Positions 16,075 through 28,123 of a DNA stretch of 64,000 nucleotides are shown piece by piece; positions within the stretch are counted from its first letter, which is position 1, and every line of letters begins with the position of its first letter. The stretch lies in assembly GCA_044224925.1 (NCBI GenBank), contig JBGAJM010000011.1, positions 7,444 to 71,443 of the forward strand, written 5' to 3'. The notes below the pieces were generated by a model. That model did not search any database and was not told the DNA's origin. It saw only the letters and a program-made list of their open reading frames with translations. The DNA comes from Kapaibacterium sp044224925. GTDB lineage: Bacteria; Bacteroidota; Ignavibacteria; Kapaibacteriales; Kapaibacteriaceae. A program made the position numbers and the translations under genes.

Positions 16075-17302
16075 ACCACTGCTCGCCGATGCTCATCGTG
16101 AAGATGGCGCGAAGGAACAATTCCTGAACATCGGCTGACACTCCTGTGCCGCGTATCCCGCCGGTCAGAGCGATGTCGGCGATCGAATTCCCACCGACCG
16201 GGAAGTCCGTTCCCACCGATCCCATGAACTCTCGAACAGGATTGCCCTTGTACGTGTAGTAGAGGTCCTGGAAGCAGAGTCCTGCATGGAATCCCATGCG
16301 TTCGATGAACGGCACCATCGGAATGCGATTGCCGGGACGGGTGATGCCGACACTGGCGCGGAACGACTTGCCATACGTGGTCGACTCGCCGCGCACTTGC
16401 AGTCGCGAGTAATCGCACATCTCGAGATCGATCCCCAGGTACGAACGTCCGACAAGCACACTGGCTCCAAAGGCCACCGAAAGGGGAAGAGGTGTCGTTG
16501 TATTCGTGATCACCGTGGAGTCGTAGGAAACGATCAATCCACGATACGCCGCCACATGGTCGTTCACCAGCAGCGACCCGTTGGCACCGCCCGAGATCGT
16601 TGCGCCAAGGTTCACGTGTGGTGTGACGGTCCAGTACAATCCACCACGGAATTGCATCCCGCGAAGGTTGAAGGTGGACTGTGACTTGGTGTTGTAGTTG
16701 CCCGAACCGTAGAGGCTGACCTCGTCGGTGAGAATGATGTTGCCGAACATTGGCAGCATGGCGATACCGATGTGGAGGTCGGGGATCACTTTTCCGCACA
16801 CGGCAAGATAGAGCGACGACATGCCGCCATCGCCGGTGCGAATGCTCTGTCCGGACGCACCTACTCCATCCACTTCTGCATACAGCTCGTTCGCCACCTG
16901 ATAGTTCACGGACGTGTAGGGAACAAGTCCGAAGGCCACAGCGAAGCCGTAGGCCGTGTCGACAACGAAGTTGGCCAACACACCATCGAACTCACCGTTG
17001 TTCTGTGCGATACTATTGCCATTGCCGTCCGTCACCATGTGCTGATTGAAGCGGTAGCCCACCTGCAATCGTGTGGATGGTTGCAATCCCAGCATGGCCG
17101 GATTGACCACGTTGATGCCGTGGTCGATGGGCATGGCCACACTTGTTCCGGCAACGGCCTCATACAATGCGCCCGTGGTACGTCGAATGTCGCCGATACC
17201 GATCGCCGAATAGTTCGATCCGCCTTGTGCACGCAACGATGGTGCGCACAGGACCACGAAGAGGAAGATGCCGATGAGCCTTGCCGCCATGGTGCCCTTC
17301 AT
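16052..17302 (-). CDS. outer-membrane beta-barrel protein (FadL/OmpP1-like)
   Basis: The 416-residue protein has a signal peptide (IGIFLFVVLCAPSLRAQ, cleavage after ARA-like residues near 25) and a body of alternating beta strands with many Gly and aromatic residues (LQVGYRFNQH, GFAVAFGLVPYTSVNYQV, GLYWTVTPHVNLGATISGG). The N-terminal SNYSAIGIGDI and the NPAMLGL text resemble Bacteroidetes FadL-like transporters. Its start overlaps the upstream lipoprotein (ATGA), making a glgA-like/lipoprotein/barrel operon. The substrate is unknown. Confidence 0.72.
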   Translation of the reverse strand: MKGTMAARLIGIFLFVVLCAPSLRAQGGSNYSAIGIGDIRRTTGALYEAVAGTSVAMPIDHGINVVNPAMLGLQPSTRLQVGYRFNQHMVTDGNGNSIAQNNGEFDGVLANFVVDTAYGFAVAFGLVPYTSVNYQVANELYAEVDGVGASGQSIRTGDGGMSSLYLAVCGKVIPDLHIGIAMLPMFGNIILTDEVSLYGSGNYNTKSQSTFNLRGMQFRGGLYWTVTPHVNLGATISGGANGSLLVNDHVAAYRGLIVSYDSTVITNTTTPLPLSVAFGASVLVGRSYLGIDLEMCDYSRLQVRGESTTYGKSFRASVGITRPGNRIPMVPFIERMGFHAGLCFQDLYYTYKGNPVREFMGSVGTDFPVGGNSIADIALTGGIRGTGVSADVQELFLRAIFTMSIGEQWFKPFVRE

Positions 17303-18489
17303 CGGATCACCTTGGGAACGGAGTAGATGGCACTCAGGCGTGGCCGAGTGGCCGTATCAGCGGACCATGGTTTGAACGATACACGCGTCATGCGCCAGAA
17401 CTCATCCACGCCATCGGGTCGGATCACGAACGTCCCCTTGAACGAATGTCGGGCCATGTCCTGCAAGGCCGGCGCAAGATTCACGAACAGGTAGTTCTTC
17501 GCCGTTGGATCATAGCGCGCAAAGTAGTTCTGCGAACCGCCTTGGAACGTCGTGTAGTTCAGCCGTAGCACTTCGGTGATCCCCGTGTTCCCCACGATCG
17601 TGGATGCTTCGTCCAACGTGAGGCGCAGTGCGGCGCTCATGATCAGTGCACCGGGACGGAGGGAGGAAAGGTCGATCTGCAATTGCGACTGATGGATGTG
17701 AGCGCCCTGCGTGACCAATCCGCCGGTCGCGGGTGTGGGCGTGTTCACGAAGCAGGCCACGGTGGACGAGACGTTGATCGTATCCGGTGTTGCAGAGTCG
17801 CGATGCTGATAGACAAGGCGTAGCACCGTCAGCGGAACGTTCTTCGAATCCAGCGCACGGATCTGCTGAATGGTGTTCCCCGATGTGGGATGAAGGACCA
17901 TGCCCTTGATCTGCGTGCGGGTGGCCGTATCAGAAGCAAGGACGAGCCAGCGATGGATGAGGGCGGTATCGAGTTGCGTTGTGAAGCCCGCACTATCTGC
18001 CGCGGTGATCGATCGATCGAACGTACCGATCGTCGGCTGAGCGGTCGAGTAATACGCACTCGATCCGTCCGCATTCCAAATGGTGTCCCACGTTGCGGTG
18101 GGTGCCCAGGTCTGTTGCAGTTCGTAGATCGAGAACGTCAGTCGTTTGTCGACCGTGTCGCCATACACATACTGTGCAGGGACCATGATCATCTCGGACG
18201 AGATCACGCGAACGGGTGCGGTATCGCGAAAGAACGTTGGCCAATTGATGAACTCAACGAACATCCGAGCATCACTATCGGTCGTCTTGCCGAGCAATGC
18301 ATACGTGTTGTTGAACATGCTCTCGCGCTTCTGCGTTGTGATGGCAGAGGTGATGAGCGAATCGATGCTAGAGGTGGCCGGGAAGAGCGTATCGGTGCCG
18401 GGAATGATCTCGGAGCCGATACCCGTAGCCTTGTCGTTGCACGCCGCCAGGAGCAGCGCGCAGCAGAGGAGTGCAAGGATCCTGGTCAC
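17299..18489 (-). CDS. DUF4270-like lipoprotein
   Basis: The gene starts with GTG at 18489, only 2 bp after the GlgA-like gene, and encodes 396 residues. A lipoprotein signal (LALLCCALLLAAC) ends at Cys16. The mature N-terminus IGSEIIPGTDTLF and the beta-rich body with SALLGKTTD-like strands recall Bacteroidetes DUF4270 lipoproteins, which from memory are often encoded beside a divergent glycogen/starch synthase, as here. The C-terminal half (ALRLTLDEASTIV, LFVNLAPALQDM) resembles DNRLRE-type beta sandwiches. The family call is inference; the lipoprotein call is firm. Confidence 0.65.
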   Translation of the reverse strand: MTRILALLCCALLLAACNDKATGIGSEIIPGTDTLFPATSSIDSLITSAITTQKRESMFNNTYALLGKTTDSDARMFVEFINWPTFFRDTAPVRVISSEMIMVPAQYVYGDTVDKRLTFSIYELQQTWAPTATWDTIWNADGSSAYYSTAQPTIGTFDRSITAADSAGFTTQLDTALIHRWLVLASDTATRTQIKGMVLHPTSGNTIQQIRALDSKNVPLTVLRLVYQHRDSATPDTINVSSTVACFVNTPTPATGGLVTQGAHIHQSQLQIDLSSLRPGALIMSAALRLTLDEASTIVGNTGITEVLRLNYTTFQGGSQNYFARYDPTAKNYLFVNLAPALQDMARHSFKGTFVIRPDGVDEFWRMTRVSFKPWSADTATRPRLSAIYSVPKVIR

Positions 18490-18491
18490 AG

Positions 18492-19961
18492 TTATTCTTT
18501 ATCCTTCATCAGGGTGCGATACAGTTCATCGTAGGGGAGGGCCGAGGCGCTCCAGCTCACGTTGGTGGACATCGCATTGCTGACGATGGCATTCCAGGTT
18601 TCTTGTTCGGCGTGTGCGTGTTGTGCGCGAGCAACGGCCTTCAGGAAGTCTGCGACGTCGGCTTTCTTGAAGAGGAAGGCATTCCCCGACTTCCCATTCA
18701 CATCCACGAGCACTTCGGCGAGACCGCCTGTGATCCGTCCGATCGGGATCGTACCATAGACCAGGGCCACGCGTTGGAACTGTCCGCTCGGACATGTGCG
18801 TGCCGGCTTCAAGAGCACCGTCGAGCCGGCCATCAATTGATGCACGAATTCTTCTTCCATCGGATACGTGAAGGCCACGTTCTTGGGGAATTTCTTGGCG
18901 ATCGCTTCAAAGCTCTTTCGGTCGGCCATCGGGAGATCTGCACCGATGATCACCTGAGCACCGGTCTTCACAAGGTCTGGAATGGCGGCAAGGAGGAGGT
19001 CGGCGCCGTTCGCCTCGGTCAGCGGACCGATATACGTGGCAACAAAGGCCTGCGGGTCGACGGGAAGTCCGCACAGCTTTTGCAACAACTCCTTCGCATT
19101 GGCCTTGTTCGACGTGTCCTTCGCATCATACTTATGCTTCAGCGCCGCATCGGTCTTCGGATTCCATTGCATCAGGTCGACACCGTGCGGAATGCCGGCC
19201 AGCGGACGTTTGTGCAGAAGCGGAAGCCATTGGTCCTTGAATTCCTTATTGGCCATCAGCTCCGCGGCATACCCCGGCGACAACGTCGTCACCCGATCAG
19301 CATAGGTGATGCCGGCGCGAAGGAAGTTCATCTTGTTCTTGTATTTGGCGGCGGCAAGGGCCTCTTCCGGAAGGCCCGTCTTGGCGAGGGACTTCAAGGG
19401 GAACACACCTTGTTCATCGAAATCGGTGATCGTCATCACGATCTTCGTTTTCCGGAACTCTTGAGCGTACATCGTACGGAGGTAGGCGGGCAACAGAGCG
19501 GCCTGCCAACCCATGCAATGGATCACATCGGGGAACCAGCCGAGCAGCATGCACGTTTCGATCACCGTGCGATTGAAGAACATGTAGCGTTCATCATTGT
19601 TCGGGAACTCGACGCCTGTCACCACATCGTGCATGATCCCCTTGTTCACGTCAAGGTAATTCGAGTTGGTGGTGATGTAGGCCTGCACCTTCACGCGAGG
19701 ATTGTTGATCGAGGAGGACTTCACGGTGGCGAGATGTTCGTCGTTTCCGATCGGGATCGGCAGATCGCGCAAGCGATTGATCTCGTGGATACGGTTCTTG
19801 CGTTCGGAGATGTTGCCGTACTTGGGCATCATGACGCGAATGTCGTGTCCTACCTCTCGCGCACCCAAGGAGTGAGCATAGCACAGATCGGCATATTCCG
19901 TGGTCTTGATGAACGGATATACTTCACTGGACACGAAGAGGACGCTGAGTGGTTTTGCCAT
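18492..19961 (-). CDS. glycogen/starch synthase-like glycosyltransferase (GT5) with altered catalytic motifs
   Basis: With the ATG at 19961 (MAKPLSVLFVSSEVYPF) the protein has 489 residues and a GT5 double Rossmann layout. Typical text remains: MPKYGNISERKNRIHE, the ERYMFFNRTVIE helix, WFPDVIHCMGWQAALLP, and YGTIPIGRITGGLAE near the C-terminus. However, the ADP-glucose loop KTGGLADV of true GlgA reads KTTEYADL (19-26), and the FEPCG segment holding the catalytic Glu reads ARTCPSGQFQ. It resembles a divergent Bacteroidetes family annotated as glycogen/starch synthase. It may not make glycogen. It leads an operon with a lipoprotein and an outer-membrane barrel. Confidence 0.7.
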   Translation of the reverse strand: MAKPLSVLFVSSEVYPFIKTTEYADLCYAHSLGAREVGHDIRVMMPKYGNISERKNRIHEINRLRDLPIPIGNDEHLATVKSSSINNPRVKVQAYITTNSNYLDVNKGIMHDVVTGVEFPNNDERYMFFNRTVIETCMLLGWFPDVIHCMGWQAALLPAYLRTMYAQEFRKTKIVMTITDFDEQGVFPLKSLAKTGLPEEALAAAKYKNKMNFLRAGITYADRVTTLSPGYAAELMANKEFKDQWLPLLHKRPLAGIPHGVDLMQWNPKTDAALKHKYDAKDTSNKANAKELLQKLCGLPVDPQAFVATYIGPLTEANGADLLLAAIPDLVKTGAQVIIGADLPMADRKSFEAIAKKFPKNVAFTYPMEEEFVHQLMAGSTVLLKPARTCPSGQFQRVALVYGTIPIGRITGGLAEVLVDVNGKSGNAFLFKKADVADFLKAVARAQHAHAEQETWNAIVSNAMSTNVSWSASALPYDELYRTLMKDKE

Positions 19962-20065
19962 AACGCTTCGAATAGATTGCGACGTAGAACCTGTCAAGCT
20001 CCTAAAATACGGAAACATGGCATGGGTTGCGTATTATCGCCGTTCTCGACCTATTCGGAGATCAC

Positions 20066-20812
20066 ATGAACATCGGCACTACTCTACGCGTGGCGAGCGC
20101 TGCGGCCATTGCGGTGGCCGTGATCGCGTCGGCGTGGATCCTCGGCGGCGCATGGCGCAGCACGCATCCTCACATGCAGAAGATCTCGGTCACCGGCCTC
20201 GCGCAACGCGATTTCACCAGCGATCTCATCGTCTGGCGTGCATCGTTCTCACGAAAGGCCATGTCGATGAAGGAGGCCTATCCCATCCTCCGTCAAGACG
20301 TGGAGCGGGTTCGCGCCTATTTGATGGACAAGGGCGTCCCGTCGGCTAACATCGTCTTCAGCGCGGTGAACATCACACAGGAATACCGTACGGTGCAGAT
20401 CGGCAATGGAGAGCGTACGCAGGATGTGTTCGACGGAGTGCGGCTCGAACAGCACGTAACGGTGGAATCACCGGATGTGGATCGTATCGAGAACGTATCA
20501 CGTCAGATCTCCGAACTCATCGATGCCGGGATCGAGCTCAATTCACAACCACCGCAGTACTTCTACACAAAATTGGCGGAATTGAAATTGGACCTTCTGG
20601 CACGTGCATCGAAGGACGGAAGGGACCGTGCGGAGAAGATCGCCGAGCAGGCCGGCGGCAGGCTGGGATCATTGCTACAGGCCGATATGGGCATCTTCCA
20701 GATCACAGCGCAGAACAGCAACGAAGACTACTCGTGGGGTGGTGCGTTCAACACGGCATCGAAGCGAAAAACAGCATCGATCACTGTCCGCATGGACTTT
20801 TTTTCCAACTAG
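20066..20812 (+). CDS. SIMPL-domain (DUF541) exported protein
   Basis: From the ATG at 20066, preceded by CGGAG, the protein has 248 residues. It has an N-terminal hydrophobic segment (VASAAAIAVAVIASAWILGG), so it is anchored or secreted. The SIMPL/DUF541 domain is seen in KISVTGLAQRDFTSDLIVW, the KGVPSANIVFSAVNI segment, and the helical DLLARASKDGRDRAEKIAEQAG before a final beta strand. These proteins (YggE/BP26-like) form periplasmic assemblies of unclear role. The open frame begins upstream at a TTG, but the ATG has the ribosome-binding site. Confidence 0.8.
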   Translation: MNIGTTLRVASAAAIAVAVIASAWILGGAWRSTHPHMQKISVTGLAQRDFTSDLIVWRASFSRKAMSMKEAYPILRQDVERVRAYLMDKGVPSANIVFSAVNITQEYRTVQIGNGERTQDVFDGVRLEQHVTVESPDVDRIENVSRQISELIDAGIELNSQPPQYFYTKLAELKLDLLARASKDGRDRAEKIAEQAGGRLGSLLQADMGIFQITAQNSNEDYSWGGAFNTASKRKTASITVRMDFFSN

Positions 20813-20814
20813 CG

Positions 20815-20846
20815 TTTGGAGAATTCAAAAACATCCCGTAGGTTTG
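20815..20846 (+). promoter_or_regulatory. rRNA operon promoter, Bacteroidetes type
   Basis: TTTG (20815-20818), a 20-bp spacer and TAGGTTTG (20839-20846) match the Bacteroidetes primary-sigma consensus TTTG / TANNTTTG exactly. The predicted start of transcription is near 20850, leaving a leader of about 220 nt before 16S. It begins 2 bp after the SIMPL gene stop. Confidence 0.8.
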
Positions 20847-20892
20847 TCGTCCCCACTGCGGCGATCGCAGGTGCGGGAGAGGGTTGAGGCCC

Positions 20893-20912
20893 GAGAGCTT
20901 CAGCTCTTTTTT
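20893..20912 (+). terminator. T-tract hairpin in the rRNA leader (possible attenuator)
   Basis: AGAGC-TTCA-GCTCT followed by a run of six T is a small intrinsic-terminator-like hairpin. It lies about 45 nt downstream of the predicted rRNA transcription start and just upstream of boxA. It could terminate read-through from the SIMPL gene or attenuate rRNA transcription. The 5-bp stem is short. Confidence 0.45.
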
Positions 20913-20918
20913 GTTCGG

Positions 20919-20931
20919 TGTTCTTTGACAA
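20919..20931 (+). promoter_or_regulatory. boxA-like antitermination site, rRNA leader
   Basis: TGTTCTTTGACAA resembles the rRNA boxA (TGCTCTTTAACA) bound by NusB/S10. The core GTTCTTTGA recurs before 23S at 22852-22860. A nusB gene is present in this window at 52626-53216. Confidence 0.6.
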
Positions 20932-20956
20932 CGGGAAGCATCCAAGAAAAGAAAAA

Positions 20957-21004
20957 GGGTAGGTCTAAGCGCCTGGACGCAAGTCCAGGAGCGCATATCT
21001 ACCC
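20957..21004 (+). other. stable hairpin in the rRNA leader
   Basis: An outer GGGTAGGT/ATCTACCC stem and an inner GCGC and CTGGAC/GTCCAG stem close on a GCAA tetraloop (GNRA type). It is likely a leader processing or antitermination structure. Confidence 0.5.
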
Positions 21005-21032
21005 CGTCAATTGGAAACAATTGTTTCAATGC

Positions 21033-21042
21033 AGACAGGATC
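21033..21042 (+). other. 5' strand of the 16S processing stem
   Basis: AGACAGGATC is the exact reverse complement of GATCCTGTCT at 22591-22600, on the other side of 16S. The two form the RNase III-type stalk that releases pre-16S. Confidence 0.65.
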
Positions 21043-21073
21043 AAAACTTCAAAACAGAAGTCAAACACTCTAT

Positions 21074-22568
<1,495 letters not shown>

Positions 22569-22590
22569 AGACATTCCTTATCAAAAAAAC

Positions 22591-22600
22591 GATCCTGTCT
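22591..22600 (+). other. 3' strand of the 16S processing stem
   Basis: GATCCTGTCT pairs perfectly over 10 bp with 21033-21042 upstream of 16S. Confidence 0.65.
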
Positions 22601-22636
22601 ACTTGGATAAGCTTCCCGTTGTTAAAGAGCACCCAT

Positions 22637-22654
22637 GAGGTTGGCAACAACCTC
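22637..22654 (+). other. small hairpin in the 16S-tRNA spacer
   Basis: GAGGTT-GGCAAC-AACCTC forms a 6-bp stem, followed by TGTTCTTTT. It is probably a spacer processing structure. Confidence 0.4.
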
Positions 22655-22684
22655 CTGTTCTTTTGCAGATCGTGCGTTTAGCAC

Positions 22685-22758
22685 GGGCCGGTAGCTCAGC
22701 TGGTTAGAGCACACGCCTGATAAGCGTGAGGCCGGTGGTTCAAGTCCACTCCGGCCCA
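22685..22758 (+). tRNA. tRNA-Ile (GAT)
   Basis: The 74-nt cloverleaf has acceptor GGGCCGG/CCGGCCC with discriminator A, an anticodon stem CACGC/GCGTG around CTGATAA, and a T arm GGTGG-TTCAAGT-CCACT. The 3' CCA is not encoded (ACA follows). Its place in the 16S-23S spacer is the usual one. Confidence 0.97.
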
Positions 22759-22772
22759 CACTTGTGCAGCAC

Positions 22773-22845
22773 GGGCCCATAGCTCAGCTGGGAGAGCGCC
22801 TGATTTGCATTCAGGAGGTCAGCGGTTCGATCCCGCTTGGGTCCA
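22773..22845 (+). tRNA. tRNA-Ala (TGC)
   Basis: The 73-nt cloverleaf has acceptor GGGCCCA/TGGGTCC with discriminator A, anticodon loop TTTGCAT, and T arm AGCGG-TTCGATC-CCGCT. It lies 14 nt after tRNA-Ile in the rRNA spacer. CCA is not encoded. Confidence 0.97.
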
Positions 22846-22850
22846 CTACC

Positions 22851-22863
22851 CGTTCTTTGAAAA
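22851..22863 (+). promoter_or_regulatory. boxA-like site before 23S
   Basis: CGTTCTTTGAAAA repeats the GTTCTTTGA core of the leader boxA at 20920-20928. Its position between the spacer tRNAs and 23S is where a second boxA lies in E. coli rRNA operons. Confidence 0.55.
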
Positions 22864-22906
22864 TTTGATGTTCGTATGAGCAAAGATTCGAATCGACCGC
22901 ATCATC

Positions 22907-22921
22907 AGGTCATGATGATGC
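22907..22921 (+). other. 5' strand of the outer 23S processing stem
   Basis: AGGTCATGATGATGC is the exact reverse complement of 25961-25975. Inner pairings ACGCGCG (22960-22966) with 25918-25924 and CCTGTCGCAGGA (22983-22994) with 25884-25895 continue the stalk towards 23S. Confidence 0.7.
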
Positions 22922-23001
22922 AGGAAGAAGAGAAAACGAGACAAAAGAAGAAGAAGAAAACGCGCGCGATATGGTAGAGCAACCTGTCGCAGGACGATTT
23001 C

Positions 23002-25811
<2,810 letters not shown>

Positions 25812-25883
25812 TAATTCTTGCTTGTCGGTACTCCGGTAACGGACCCGACAGCGGGAGTCAGCATCGACAAAAGGCGATGCGTC

Positions 25884-25975
25884 TCCTGCGGCAGGTGATT
25901 CTACACATGTCATCAAACGCGCGTAGCACTCTTCCAATTCTGTCTCGACGATCCGATTCCGCATCATCATGACCT
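25884..25975 (+). other. 3' side of the 23S processing stalk
   Basis: This 23S-5S spacer stretch carries, in mirror order, TCCTGCGGCAGG (25884-25895, 12 bp with one G-U), CGCGCGT (25918-25924) and GCATCATCATGACCT (25961-25975, 15 perfect bp), the partners of three segments upstream of 23S. No tRNA or gene is seen between 25812 and 26023. Confidence 0.7.
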
Positions 25976-26023
25976 AGTGATGTGAGACACACCGTCTCAC
26001 GATCGCTCATCCGAACATCTTAT

Positions 26024-26139
<116 letters not shown>

Positions 26140-26148
26140 TCTATTTTT

Positions 26149-26187
26149 AAAGCCCCTTGCCGTTTCGGTGAGGGGCTTTTCTATTTT
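26149..26187 (+). terminator. intrinsic terminator of the rRNA operon
   Basis: A 14-bp stem (AAAGCCCCTTGCCG / CGGTGAGGGGCTTT, with G-U pairs) with a TTT loop is followed by TTTTCTATTTT. It is the strongest terminator in the window. Only 8 bp separate it from the next ATG. Confidence 0.92.
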
Positions 26188-26194
26188 ACAGCCC

Positions 26195-28123
26195 ATGAAG
26201 AAGATCACTTCCCTTGTCGTCGCCCTGATCTGCCTTGCCACCCTCCCCACCATTGCAGCTCCGCGGCCTCGACCCCATCCGCTGACGCCTCCGTCGAAAC
26301 AAGAGCTCACGTCGGCCACCACCCTGGTCCTTCGCGACACTCGATGGAAACCGTCGATGCGATTCGTAAGTGTTCAATTACGCGAACCATCGAAGGCCGC
26401 CGTCCTCCGCAACGACACGTCCATCGCACGCGAGATCTTTTGTGTGCTGTTCGACGATGCCGCCAATGCCACCTATGAGGTCTTCGTCGATGCACGATCG
26501 CAAGAGGTGACGGAGTGGCGACGGGTGAACAAAGTGGAACCGTCGCTGACCGCCGAGGACTATCAGCAAATGGACTCCATCGTCCGCGCTGATAAACGCT
26601 GGCAAGCCGGCATTGCCCGACGTAACCTGAAACCGACCGATGTGTACGTCGACGGATGGGCCTCGGGCATCACGATCGCCTCGTTCGGAACACGGATGAT
26701 GCGCACCGTGACCTATCAGCGGAACGGACCGTTGGCCACGTTCGACCGCCCGCTTGAAGGGATGGAAGCTCTGGTCGACCTGACGCGACGCGTGGTGATG
26801 GAGTTCTCGGACCGACCAAAAGCGCCGGTCCCCACACCGATCAGCGATCCCGCCGATCTGAAACGCATCGCTTCCGCATCTCGCCTTCGCACCATGCAAC
26901 CCTCCGATGCCCGCATTTCCATCAAAGGGAACGAGGTGGCATGGCATCAATGGAGATTCCGTGTGTCGATGAACTCGCGCGAAGGACTGATCCTACAGAC
27001 CATTCGCGTGAAGGATGGCGATCGCGAGCGGCCGATCGCCTATCGCATGAACCTTGGCGAGATGGTGGTGCCGTATGGCGACACCACACAGTCGTGGTTC
27101 TGGCGCGCAGCCTTTGACGTTGGTGAGTATGGCCTCGGTCAGCTTTCCTCGTCACTCGTCCCCGGCGTCGATGCCCCTTCCAACGCCATCTTCCTTCCCG
27201 CCTTGTTCACATCTTCAAAAGGTGTGGTCACGCAACGCAAGAACACCATTGCCGTGTTCGAACGCGATGCGGGTATCCTGTGGCGACACACCTACGACAA
27301 TGGCAGCACGATCGGTCGACGCGACCGGGAGCTGGTGGTCCTGCATGTTGCCACCGTTGGCAACTACGACTATAGCATTGGTTATGTGTTCGGTCTGGAT
27401 GGTTCGATCAAAACCGAAGTGCAGCTCACCGGACTGCTAATGCCGAAGGCCGTGCAAGACACGGCATTCGATGCTGCTAGCACCGGACAGATGTATGGAG
27501 GTCTGATCCAGCCGAACGTGATCGCCCCTGCACATCAGCACTTCTTCAACTTCCGCATCGATCTTGATGTGGATGATACGGCCAACGTGGTGAGCGAGAT
27601 GGACATGCGTTCTCCGTCCGGCAACGAGAATCGCTTTCGGAATGGCATCCTGATGGATGTGTTCGATATGCGATTCGAACAAGAGGCGCAACGATCGATG
27701 AGCATGCCCTTTGCACGATCCTGGATCGTTCGCAACGCAACAGAACAGAACGCGCTGCATGGACCCACGGGATACATGCTCATGCCGGGTGCCAACAGTC
27801 TACCGTACATCCAACCGGGCACATGGGTTCGCAATCGCGCAGGATTCATCGATCATCATCTGTGGGCAACGCGGTATCACGACGGAGAGCTGTATCCGGC
27901 TGGGGCGTATCCGAATCAGTCGCTCGACTTCGAAGGACTTCCGGCCTACAGCAAGAACAATGAATCGATCAACGGAAAAGATCTGGTGCTGTGGTATACG
28001 ATGGGGATCACACACTTCCCGCGACCCGAAGAATGGCCCATCATGTCGAGCCATCGCGCCAGCTTCTCACTGATCCCAAGCGGATTCTATGCCCGCAATC
28101 CCGCGGCGACGGGTGCGCGCTAA
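26195..28123 (+). CDS. secreted copper-containing primary amine oxidase (TPQ enzyme)
   Basis: From the ATG at 26195 the protein has 642 residues and a signal peptide (MKKITSLVVALICLATLPTIAA). It oxidises primary amines to aldehydes with release of ammonia and H2O2 outside the cytoplasm. All key residues are present: catalytic base Asp308 (AFDVGEYG), the topaquinone precursor Tyr391 in GNYDY, copper ligands His447 and His449 (PAHQHFFNF) and His607 (ITHFPRPEEW). Length and spacing match bacterial enzymes such as that of Arthrobacter. It starts right after the rRNA terminator with no ribosome-binding site. The 3' end overlaps pdxA by 57 bp on the other strand; the final GFYARNP is normal for the family. 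Confidence 0.95.
   Translation: MKKITSLVVALICLATLPTIAAPRPRPHPLTPPSKQELTSATTLVLRDTRWKPSMRFVSVQLREPSKAAVLRNDTSIAREIFCVLFDDAANATYEVFVDARSQEVTEWRRVNKVEPSLTAEDYQQMDSIVRADKRWQAGIARRNLKPTDVYVDGWASGITIASFGTRMMRTVTYQRNGPLATFDRPLEGMEALVDLTRRVVMEFSDRPKAPVPTPISDPADLKRIASASRLRTMQPSDARISIKGNEVAWHQWRFRVSMNSREGLILQTIRVKDGDRERPIAYRMNLGEMVVPYGDTTQSWFWRAAFDVGEYGLGQLSSSLVPGVDAPSNAIFLPALFTSSKGVVTQRKNTIAVFERDAGILWRHTYDNGSTIGRRDRELVVLHVATVGNYDYSIGYVFGLDGSIKTEVQLTGLLMPKAVQDTAFDAASTGQMYGGLIQPNVIAPAHQHFFNFRIDLDVDDTANVVSEMDMRSPSGNENRFRNGILMDVFDMRFEQEAQRSMSMPFARSWIVRNATEQNALHGPTGYMLMPGANSLPYIQPGTWVRNRAGFIDHHLWATRYHDGELYPAGAYPNQSLDFEGLPAYSKNNESINGKDLVLWYTMGITHFPRPEEWPIMSSHRASFSLIPSGFYARNPAATGAR

Noticed and set aside
20925..20930. 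TTGACA in the rRNA leader as a sigma70 -35 box
   Set aside because: No TATAAT-like sequence lies 16-18 bp downstream, the hexamer is part of a boxA-like element repeated before 23S, and a perfect Bacteroidetes promoter lies upstream.
21013..21026. Perfect palindrome GAAACAATTGTTTC in the rRNA leader as a regulator site
   Set aside because: It lies inside the transcribed leader, far from the promoter, and is more simply a small leader hairpin next to the 16S stalk.
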